From positions 26,625,884-26,689,883 of the forward strand of contig CM052356.1 of NCBI GenBank assembly GCA_028551475.1: DNA of 64,000 nt. Direction: 5' to 3'. Shown piece after piece: positions 37,603-49,100 of the stretch. The notes under the pieces are model-generated. The model saw nothing but the letters and a program-made list of their open reading frames with translations, did not search any database and was not told where the DNA came from. A program made the position numbers and the translations under genes. This DNA comes from Casuarina equisetifolia. Taxonomy: Eukaryota > Streptophyta > Magnoliopsida > Fagales > Casuarinaceae. Position 1 is the stretch's first letter, and every line of letters begins with the position of its first letter.

Positions 37603-40246
37603 TCAAGTTTTAAATTCATTGCAAGAGGGGAAAGGTAAAAGGCAAGAATAAAATGTAAAAAGTCTACCATGAACGCTGAACGAAGAAATGTAAAGAATAA
37701 TGCGTACGTCCTATGATTGATTAATGATGTCGGATTGACGGCATATATCTGGACTAGCTCCTCGGCCACTTCATCACTGATCATTGGGTAGGACATCTTT
37801 GATTGACTAAATCAACATCGAGCATCAATGGGGAGCTGTAAAAAAGTGGCTTAGGTTTCAGCCGCTTGAAGACGCCAGTCCAAGTTGATGTCGGGCCGGA
37901 CCCCAGCTGAGAACTTCTTCTCCTGACGACTCGGTTGTTTCCCGATGAGCAACAGCCTTCTCGAGCTGGGAAATGAATTGTTTGACCAATCATATGTGAA
38001 GAAAAACATGTCCAGCCCTTCCATCGATGCACTGCGGAATGAGGGAAAGCCACCTACCTTTGACTATGAAAACCTTGAAGTTACGTGACCGCTTTATCTT
38101 ACTCTTCTTTATTCAACATTTGGCTGTCCAAAGTATTCAATTTGTCTTTGCAGAATAAGTACGATTATTAGGAATATTATAGCCATTTCCCGCTCATTAA
38201 TGCGTGGATATATGTGTCTTCGACAGCAGTAGTAATTTCTTGGTGAAACACATCCCCGGTCCGTAGCTTTCCCAAGAGAAAGACAGAGATAAGAGTCTGC
38301 GCGTGAACATAGAGAAAGTTCCGTCCGGTTCTTGTTTACACGCACACATGTGTTTTCAGTGATCCATTCGCCAATGTTTGGTGCATACCACCTGCTCAGG
38401 GAAGAAGCAAAAAGAATATGCCGCATATTTCGGAGTCAACTGAGTTTGGAACTTCACGTCACCAACACACAGGAGTTGCCAGGCTTGAATCAAGAGTTCA
38501 GGTTTTCCTTTTAAATATGTTCCCATTGGAGGAATGGCATCTCTACCCCTACATTCCATGGGTTGTGCTCAACCAAGTGGACCAATTCAACTTTGGCCTG
38601 CTGCCACACGGCTTCCACTCTTTTTAATTATTATTATTATTTTGTCCTCTAACTCTGGGATCCAAGGTCTCTTTTCTATTACTAGACAAACAAGAGTATA
38701 AGATCAAAAGGTCCATTTTGATTCTTTTGTTTGGATAGTTAAGGTAGATGAACAAACTATTAAACGTCCACATTATAATACTATATCTTCTATAAGCTTA
38801 AATTTTAGGCTAATTACGTGTTAACAAATTGCTAAGATAATTATTTGTAGAGATTCACATATTTGAATAAAAATTATATTTGTTGAGTCAAACTCTTTAA
38901 AGAATATTCTCGTTTAAAGAAATTGTTAAAATATCAATGAAAAATGATTGTATAGTTAATTTGTTTTTAAAAAGACAATTGATTAGTAATAAAAATAAAT
39001 AAATAATTTGATGTTTTATACCTATAATGACCTTCATCCAATATTTATAAACATAGTAGAAATAATAGTATAACAACATTGGCAATACGCATCATTGGTA
39101 AATACGTCGATGGGTTATGTTAAATGGAAAGGACAACTTGACTAGCGTTATTTTGGTCAAAGTTGAATCATACATGCCGGGTCTTTCTTCTCTTTTTTTT
39201 TTTTTTAACCAATCTTGAATTAATATATTAATGTTCAAAGACATAAAAGTGAACACAACTCGGTAGGAAGCGTGTTTCGTACCAAGCACATATATCTTAC
39301 CTAACTGTCTTATCTTTTAAATATGATAGTTCTCTCTTTTATGACAATCCTTTCAAATGGTTAATTTATCTTATATGTTGAATTTATCCTTCTAAGGCAT
39401 TCCACTCTAAGATCTGTATTTCTATTTTAAAATTAGCCAAACACTTTTATTTATAAATAACATAATGAGTCAATATATTAACAATATAAAATATAAATCA
39501 AATTTTATTTCTTACAAAGTGTATGGCTCTCTTGAAACCTAACTTTTGATACTATGTAATAAAGTCAAACTTCCTCCTTTATAATGAACTTGTAAGGGAG
39601 GAAATATCTTTATTATAACAAGTAAGTGATTTAATATACTAATAATGTAGAGACGTCAAATTTAAAAATGGATTATACGTCCTAGTTTTTACAAAGCTGG
39701 ATTCGTTTAAATGTGAGAATTACACGGTATATAATTTCTTAGGATCAAGAAATTGTTATCTCTTCATGCATCTTGTCGAATCAAGTATTCTTTAGAACGT
39801 TGATATGCTTAATAGTTTTCATCGCCAATCATCACCATGATTCATTGTGAAAACATCACAAAGGTAAGCATGGTGAACATTGTACAAGTTTGATGAAAAC
39901 TTGGAACCTCAGTGCTAGAAAGCTCATCCAAAAACACATTGTTGGCAGCCTTGAACATATCGTTGTCTTGTAGCATGTATAACCTAGCGGTGTCCTTAAA
40001 ATAAGACATTCTCGGAGGAGGACTTCATGGCTCCCAGGTTCTTTTCATCTGAGCTTCTGTGTTTTGAGTTCTGACAAGTATATAAAAACACCGAAAAAAA
40101 GGAAGAGAGCTTGCAGCTATAAATGATATCGTTCTTCACGAGAAAAAGCTCAAAACCTGAATTTAACTACTCTCCTTTTCTGTTCTTTAGGTTTCCCTTC
40201 CCCAGCTTTGAACTTTGAAAGCCTGAGAGACGGAGAGATCTAGAAG
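37603..40246. other. distal flank of unit C and spacer, no gene
   Basis: The segment is collinear with the flanks of units A and B to about 39960. After that comes pyrimidine-rich sequence that probably holds the promoter and 5' leader of the plus-strand sulfotransferase gene. No conserved reading frame is seen. The minus-strand frames at 37590-37796 and 37781-38053 are not open in the other two units. Poly-T at 39190-39206. Confidence 0.5.
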
Positions 40247-42546
40247 ATGAACTGTCAACCAGGTGTGATGACCGAAGATATATATTTCTTCAACAAGGTT
40301 TCTTACGCATATCGTTGTTTCTAGTTCTCTCTTGCTTTTATAAACTCACTCACGTTTATCTTTATGACAAACTTCGGAGTTCTTTGGGACATTTCCTTCT
40401 TTTCTTTTTTCTTTTTCTATTCTTTTCTTTCCAAGTTTTATGATTTATGAGCACCTATAGCTTCCCCGAAGTAGATGACTTGGTACCGAGGATATCTCTA
40501 CCGTTTTTCATTCTCCTATTTTCTTTTTGCTTGTAATGTAACGGAATGCTTGCTTTAATCTGAATTTTTCAAGTATAGACCACATTCTGACCATTTCTTT
40601 TGCCTCATTTTTCTCAACACGTACGACAAGTGAACCCGAAATCCTTATTAGTCGTTATTCCTGTCTTCTAACTGTTTTCTGGCAATTTTTAGATGGAAAC
40701 AACTGTAAGCCGCTATTCCCATTAGGATTGTTTCTGTAACTCTTGCAATCTCTCATACAATTTTCATGTTATCTTCCGAATGCATTCATATCTTGTTCTT
40801 TCGTTGTGATCCATGTTATTACTGACTTCTGAGGGACCTTATAAATCTCAGGATACACCGGTACTAAAGCCTGCTAAGAAATCTCCATTGGTCTTAAGGA
40901 TGGTGGTTCTACTTTTTGTCATGGTTTGTGGAGTCTACATTTGCTCCATCTGTTTAAAACAGATAAGCACCAACACAAAAGCCAAATTTCTGAAGGTAAA
41001 AAAGGGGGATGAGCCATGTCAGGCCCCATCTACAGAACAATGGGAGGTTCCCTACGTGCATTATCCGAGACCTGAAACCTTTAGCAGGTACCTTGAAAGT
41101 CATTTCTTCTGCTCAAATGTGCCTTTCCAATTTAGATTTTTCCAACCTAATCGTCTGTTGAGTATCTTACAGAGATGAATGCGCATGCAACCCGGTCCGC
41201 TTCTTTGCCATCTTGTCAATGCAGAGATCGGGGAGTGGATGGTTTGAGACATTGTTAAATAGTCACATCAATGTAAGCTCGAATGGAGAAATTTTCTCAG
41301 TGAAGCATAGGAGGGCTAATATTTCTGCCATTGTAAAGACAATGAATAGAGTTTATAACCTTGATTGGTTCAATAGTGCTTCCAAGAATGAGTGCTCCGC
41401 TGCTGTTGGGTTCAAATGGATGCTTAATCAGGTTAGTGGCATGATAAGGTTCGGCTCACGAATTGACCAAATATCTTTATATGAACTAACGTTGTTAAAG
41501 CATCTTTCATGTCATTTCTTAAGCACTTACCCAGGAAAAGAAAATAGACTTCTTTAACAAGCCAATATGCCTTTCTGATCCTAATTGCTAAGTTTATACA
41601 TGCAAAAGTATGTGAGGGATGATATGTTTGATTGGTTGGCTTTGCTTGAACTTGACAAATTGGTTTTTGCACGAATGACACCTAAAAAGGACTAGATGTG
41701 GGTAACCACCGAAGAGTAGGAAGCAGTTATGGATCTCAAAACGTCTGCTTTTCTCTCTATTATAAAAAATTAAAAGAAAAATGAATGTGATGTGTAGCCT
41801 TTAACATTATTGTTGTAATTCCTGGAGTGGAATTCTTTTCTTAGAATTCTAGGGCTTGATCTCTCCGTTTATAGGGTTTGATGGCGCACCACAAGGAGAT
41901 AGCAAAGTACTTCAAGAAGCGAAGCGTCTCCGCCATACTCCTCTTCAGAAGGAACTTGCTTCAAAGAAAGATCTCTGTCCTTTCAAACTCCTATGACCGA
42001 GATGCAAAGCTACTAAATGGAACCCACAAGTCTCATGTGCATTCCCAAGCGGAGGTCTCTCTATCTTTCTCCCAAACGTTTAGGTATATGATTATCAAGT
42101 GCTAATTTCTTAGTGTGTGAGGATTGCAGGCTCAGATCCTAGCAAAATACAAACCAGCGATCAACGTAACACTGCTGATACCGGAGCTGAAAAAAGTATC
42201 GGATACAACGGCGAAGGCTATAGAATACTTCAAAGGCACCCGCCACATAGTTCTCTACTATGAGGATCTCGTCGACAACCGTACGGTTAGGCTTCCACAT
42301 GACTAGCATTAGGATTCATGCTTTAACTTTCCCCGTGTTAATACCTAATCCCTTTTAACTTTTCTAATGCAGAAACTTAAGGAGGTCCAACAATTTCTAA
42401 GGTTGCCTTACAGAGAGCTCACGAGCCGTCAGGTCAAGATACACTCTGCCCCCTTGTCAAATCAAGTTCAGAACTGGGAAGATGTCAAGAAAGCACTGAC
42501 AGGAACATCGTACGAGAGTTTCCTTCATTCAGACTCTCAAACGTAG
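40247..42546 (+). CDS. P-loop sulfotransferase-like, nodulation-protein-H-related (351 aa)
   Basis: Six exons: 40247-40297, 40852-41087, 41173-41431, 41875-42054, 42130-42285, 42373-42546, total 1056 bp, all GT-AG and in phase. The product matches the plant family annotated as P-loop NTPase or nodulation protein H-related sulfotransferase, usually about 340-350 aa (Arabidopsis AT2G15730 type, from memory). A short cytosolic N-terminus is followed by one membrane segment (about residues 30-52), giving a type II Golgi topology. The phosphosulfate-binding loop is QRSGSGWFETLL (113-124), and the second cofactor motif is FRRNLLQRKIS (206-216). A second in-frame ATG at 40268 gives MTEDIYFF, which aligns better with the family start, so the first seven residues are doubtful. 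It lies between copies C and D and is convergent with D, 578 bp between stop codons. The acceptor substrate is unknown. Confidence 0.9.
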
Positions 42547-43124
42547 TTTGCCACAGTACTTTATACGTGCCAGACAAAAACTAGGAGATCAGTTTCTGCC
42601 CCGATGATTTTTAGCGTCGACTCATGTTGTGACTCCATTTTTCTCTTGGGAGTAGACAAGAATCGCGCTTAGTTGACCTTTCCAAAATTTTGATCCTGTA
42701 AATCCGAAACTTCATTTAAATTATATTTTGTTGCATGGTGTAATGCAGCAAGAGGATCTAATGGATTTCTAGAACCAGTTAACACGTCAATTAGAATAAA
42801 ATAAAAAATAGTACAGGGCATTGACTGCATAAAAAAAAAAAAAAAAAACTTCGTTTAAATAAATTTGCTATATGAATGAAATGGCAATATGTCTGCGACC
42901 TCACTTTGATATACAGAAAAGTTTTGAGGCAACTTATGTTGTCGGTTAGATAATCTGTTCTAGTGAAAAGAACAACTGGACCAAAGTGAGACCCATCTTA
43001 TAGCACAGCCGGCGCATTTTGAAGCTGTAGGTTGCTAGGAAATGGAAACTCCACATTTTGAGGAAAAAGCTTCCGCTGCTCACTTTCAGAACAAAATAAA
43101 CTTCATAAATTTGAGTAGCACAGA
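42547..43124. other. convergent 3' spacer
   Basis: The shared 3' region of the sulfotransferase gene (plus) and metallophosphoesterase copy D (minus). It holds a poly-A run at about 42831-42848 and no reading frame of note. Both transcripts must end here or overlap. Confidence 0.5.
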
Positions 43125-46100
43125 TCAGCTAGTGATTGATCCATTACTTACTCCAATATCTGATTTATCTGTTTTTTGTATAACAAATTGGTCGACAATC
43201 TTAACAGTATGAAGCGGGTCCTGCGGAGTGGTAGCTGCACTCCATTTGCTGGGGAACTTCCTACGGTGGCTCATTTGCTGAGGTTGTTTGAGCTCCGTAT
43301 CCCATTCAGGATCTAGCTTCCATTCTTTTGGGACCTACATGTCAATGAGTTCATAATACGAGTTAGATACCTCCCCGGTGTCCAAAAAATGTCAGGCAAT
43401 TGCATTCAACACTCGGGTCGAAACTAAATACCCTTCAAAATTCAGATCAAGACGGACATCGAACCACCCAGTCTACAGGTCTAAGGATTTCTTCATATCA
43501 CAAAAAGAGAGAAAGCACCGATGTACAAACAACACATTCTCTAAAGGCTTGAAACTTTGAGTATCTAATGTATTTTGTTTACTAAGTGTTATTCAAACAT
43601 CAATTTGATCATTCCTTAAAATGGCATCCAGTTCAGAAAAATTATATGGAGCACAAATAGTAGCCAATTATTATTGGGAGAAATTAATGCAAGAAAAATG
43701 GAAAAAGGAAGGCTCTATAAGGTCCCTAATCAAGGAACATAACAGAAAAGGCCCCAACTATCATCACAAAATTTTACTAGTTACCTTCGCTCCCACATAA
43801 GGCACCCCCACACCCCCCAACAAAACACCCCCCACCACACACACCCCCACCCCCAACCGCCCCCCCACCACCCCGCGGGGCGTCCTTCATTTATTGAAGG
43901 GAAAAGGAAAAACTGAATTGAAAGTAAGTTACTGAAGGAAAAAACAAATCACATAGAACGTAAGTGATTTCCTCACCTTATCAATAGCAAGGGTGAAGAC
44001 TTCAAGATCGCCATTGGATTTGATATGGAAACGAGTGAATGCCTTGTAATTAGCAATACGCAGAGAAGAAAATGCTTCATCAAAGTGTATGTGAAGCCAG
44101 TTAATGCAGATGTATAAGTAGCTCCCGAACACCAAGGAAACCACAGGAGTGGAAAAGACCCAGAAGTAAAGGAAGACTGAAGCATAATATATGACCGCAC
44201 CCCCTCGAGAGAGTGACTCCATTCCCTTCTTGCATATGTTGCTACGTGTGACAGCCATGACCTGATAATATTATACCATGAATACACTGAAATAAAGAAA
44301 AGACAGCAGATTTCTGGAGTACAAGATTCTCTAACCTCAGGAACATCAAATGCAGACATAAGATACTTGATACATGCAGGATAAAGGCCATGGGTCCATT
44401 GTTCCATACGTGCTCGAAGGCCAGTTGGATCTGGAAAGTGCTCACTTTCTACAGATCGGTACCACTGATATAAAGTGTGATAGCCTGGAATAAAAAAGTG
44501 TCATCATCATACACATGTAACCTACTTTTCCTTTAACAAACAGATCATCCCAACGGTCAATTGTACTGAAACCTACTTAAGAAAGAGAAACAACAACACA
44601 AGAGTACAAGATTATCAATCATATCAAACTACATTAGTTACTGTGATTTGTCAAACACAACATACTACCTTTAGTTTATCTGACTCTCCATACATTATAA
44701 TCGTTGGAAGTAATAAATAAGAAATCACAATTGAGGCTGCCATGACTCACATGAATGTATGACCATGAAAATGTCATCAACCTATCTTTAGGCGCCAATT
44801 TTGTTGTACGCGTAAAAATCTAGCTTATAGTCATAATGATGTGCAATGAACCCAAAAACAAATGGCAAGAATGCCCACCATCGAAGTGGAAGACGCAAAA
44901 ATGGAAATTCAAGATCCACAAGATGCAGTGTAATTATCAATAGGAAAAAGAAATAACAAAACTAAATTAATATTGCCAACTGTCATTATCTCCTTATGGA
45001 AATATAAGTGGAAATCCTTGACTCTTTAAGTAAATATTTCAAGAAAAGTGACATATGAGAAAGAAAGAACATACCTGAAGTTGCTAGTAGCTTGTGCCGG
45101 ATACAAGTCTCAACACCCAGTTCTAACAGCAACATCAGAATCAAAGCTGCAGCTAGGTGTGCAGAAACATGAATAACCCCAATCATTGCACGTTTCTTAC
45201 GAGACATTTTGGAGGGTACAAATGAAATTGCCACAATTAGCAGTACCAGAGCACCCACAAGAGATACATAAGAGCTTTCCACCATGTATACAAAATTACT
45301 CCAAACTGTGCCAATGAAGCTCTTCAAGAACCCGGAAAATGAATCCTCATGAAAGATGTGATCAAGCTTGCACTAGATAAGGAAGGGGAGTAAATTTGCC
45401 TCTCAGTAACATAGTAATATTTACTTAGTTAGGTAAGCAAATATAATAATAACTGGTTACAGAGGGTAAGAATGGAAAAGAGTGACAGCAGTCACATGTT
45501 ACAAGCCACTTCCAGGTCAGCCTGGAGGGTGTCCTACTTGTCTAGGTGCAAACAAAGATGCCTAAAATTAGGGCAACCACCAAAGATCTGAATACACAAA
45601 AAAGTAATGAGCAGATGGCTACCTGTGGGAACATAGAAAAGACCAATATAAAGTATATTATGCCACCAATAAAATCAAATTGCCAATTCTTCTTTCGGAA
45701 CTTCAAAATATTTCCCAATGCAATCTGCATTCAGTGACAAATACATTAAGTACCAAATTTGGAAAGAAAATGATATAATATGAACTCTGTATCATAAGTG
45801 ACATGGAAGTGAAAAACAGTATAACGCATTTACCCTGCTTGAATCTTCATAGGAAGGATATGCAACCTTGCACTCATAGGAAACTCCACAAAATTTTTTA
45901 AATTTACTGAAGACATGGGTGGGATGCAAAAATGCCCCACCACAACCATTTACAATAAGATTTGGCACATGGACGGGCCCATCTGATTTAACAGAGGAAT
46001 GACGCATATAGTGGTGCAGGTCCCCAGCTATTCGGAGTGTACACCTTCCTTTTAGATAATCAGTTATAAGGTGTGTGACATTCTTTCCAGAAACATCATT

Positions 46101-49100
46101 CCAGTACCAATCAATGAGCCAGCTTGGTTCATGTGTTACAATGATCACGGAATCCTCATCTCCAAGCTTGATGATACAAGGTAAGATGAGCACGCATAGT
46201 CAGTAAGGAAAAGAGGTTTTCAAAAATCACTAGCAATATATGATTAATTGGTCATAGCCACTATCATTAAACAATAATGCATGTATGCTTGACTGTATCT
46301 TTTCATGCACAAGAACCATTAGCAGCATAACTATTGAACAATGGGTACTATCAATAAACTGCATAAGATCCCATATCCTTTTTGAGCAAGGCAAACATTT
46401 TGATTGATGTCCAAGCAATATTTGAATGACACCTGACAACAGGCAATATTTTGATTGATGTCCAATAGGAAATATCTTGCTAGTCACAGCAGAGAAGCAA
46501 AAGCGTGTGAGTCTACACGGAGAGGAAGAGAGATGTTTATGCCATTTAGAATGTAACTGATCTTCAGTGAGCGCAAAGAAATGGAAAGCATTCGTTGATC
46601 CAAGTTATTTATGACATAAAGCATCACAAGGCCCCCCACTGTCCACCAAAGAAAATGCAGCAACAGAAAGATGAAGCAGGCCATGAGAGAAGCAAACTAT
46701 TTAATGGGGATTCTACAACATATGGTCTACCCTTTTTTCCCCCAAAAGATTACTTCAGTGAAACTGAACAAAACGTAGCAACCAGAACAGCAAAGAGAAT
46801 CAATCCTCCCCCAACATCGGTACCTGAATGTAAGGAAGGCTGTGCATAAATTTCTTAGTTGCATCATTATATTAGTTGATGTGGGAATTTAGTTTTAGCT
46901 ATTTCAGTATATTGAAAAAAATGATTTTGTCGTGCAACAAAAACCACTGGATGAACTAGTTTGAATGAAGGCCAAAATTGTAGCTCAAGCCTATAAAACG
47001 GAATAATGACACATGACTTTCTAAATACAGCCGGAAAAGAAACTCGCACAAATAACCCCAAAAGAATTATATGCCTTGTTTTGCGCTGTTTAGTCCACTT
47101 CATCAGATATAGATAAGCAGGAGGGTTATGCAAATTAATATTAAAGAATGAGAGTTACTAGCTCTAACTTCAGAAGCCTAACATTGAACAATTTCGAAAT
47201 AGCCATCTCAGAAACTTTATCACTAGTTTGGGCAAAATAGCATGCCCAATGCTGAACGAGTTTTGATTATGCAAGATCTTCCCCCACTATACAGCGTGAT
47301 TTATATGTTTGCTGCACACGTAACACACAGGCATGTCTTGACACAAATTTTAAATGCACCACATATAGAACTAGACTAACATGAAAATAGATATAATGAA
47401 TCAGGTGAACATCTAAAGTTTATAGCATAAGCAATAGAGTCACCCCTATCAACTTTGACATAATAGTAAGAGAGTGACCATAGATGCAACAGTAGTAAGC
47501 ATTCCATATGACGTGACCTCTTGGTGCAGCATCAAGTCATCAGCTGGTAGTATTTTCAGTGAAACAAGAAAAGGAAAAGAAAAGAAGAAATACCTTGTTC
47601 TTTACTAGTTCTGAGAAGAATTTGAATTGGTAGACATCAATATCACAATGGAGCGCTAGATCAAGACCAAATATCCACCATTTTTGAGGGAGCTGCAAAG
47701 CAAAATAACTCTTCTTTTGAGGCATAAACCATCCGCCCAACCAGCTCTTATGACATACATACCTCATAAAGGTATGTAGACCATCAAACCAATCTGTATT
47801 GCACCAGAATATCATTACACCTTACTAATGTCTACACTAACAAACCCACTGCTTTTCAATGAGCAGAACCAATATCTAAGAGAAAACAAGTAGAACCAAT
47901 TCTGATTATCAGATAAATGCAGCAATATATCTACAAATGACAGTAACAGAATCAGTTCCAAGAACTTTTCTCTCATGTGAGGAACAAAAGCAAATCATAA
48001 CAGACACATAACAAGAAGTAAGACCCACCATGATTTCCGGGAATAACAAAACACTGTGGCCCATCATATTGCTTCAGTTCAGACACTTCACAAGGTATCT
48101 CAGGCTTGTTTACAGCTATATGCTCAGGCTTATACCATGAAGGAGGCTCAAGAGCATACTCAAAAGGACGGAAGAAGCGTTTTTCATATGTAAAAGCTGA
48201 AGGATTAGGGTACCTGCAACAGAAACAGAAATGTCAATTAGAACTTAAAACTTTATATAAGTAGTTATACATAATTCCATGCATCCATATGGATTGACCA
48301 TGACTTGATTCAGCCCCCTAAATTATAGGCAAGGAGATGTCGTCCTATGGAGTATCTTGGATTCTCCTCTATGATTGACTTTGATCCAAAGAACATTGGC
48401 AAGATCAAGAGCAAATTTTGATACTTAATGAGGAAACGGAAACAAAAGTAGCTATATTCAAGTTAAACAACTGTCCACCAAATTCATCTTTACAGGAACA
48501 ACTCATTCAAACTACTGTCCATAAAGTACCAACCTTAAATCCAGCACACCGGTTAGAAGTTAATCACCAGCCAACAAATTGTTCAATACAGAGAAGGCAA
48601 AAGTAGTGGAAGAAATAGGGACTCAATGTGGCAGAAGGGAGGCGGTGAACACTACCTATGGGTGGTGCCCATGATAGCAGTCATACTCTGGTGATTCCAA
48701 ACATGTTTAGAAGGTGGTGATTGCAAATATTGTTAAATTCTAAAGCTGAAGCTCGTGACCACCTGTAAAATCAATGTCAATGGCTCAACGAGTTCCATTT
48801 GATTTTAAAATAAAATTTTCAATTTCAGGTTATTTCCAATGCAAAACAAGGTTACCCAATTCTAAGGAAAAAAGGTTCCAAACTTCAACCATTGAGAATC
48901 TATTGGAATTCTCAATATCATTTCGGGATCTTCAACATCATATTCTGTCACACCAATGATGATAGAAAGATTTAATTTATCCACTATCCATTGACTAGTT
49001 TCGCACCTTGCCAAGATCTTTAGTGTCGACTATCACCTCAAAAGGTACCAACGCTACTGAGGATGTTTAAAGAATTAATGTCAACCTATAAGTCAGGAGT

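Noticed and set aside
40268-42546. Alternative model of the sulfotransferase gene starting with the frame at 40813
   Set aside because: That frame begins inside intron 1. The upstream exon 40247-40297 splices in phase to 40852 and restores the family N-terminus.
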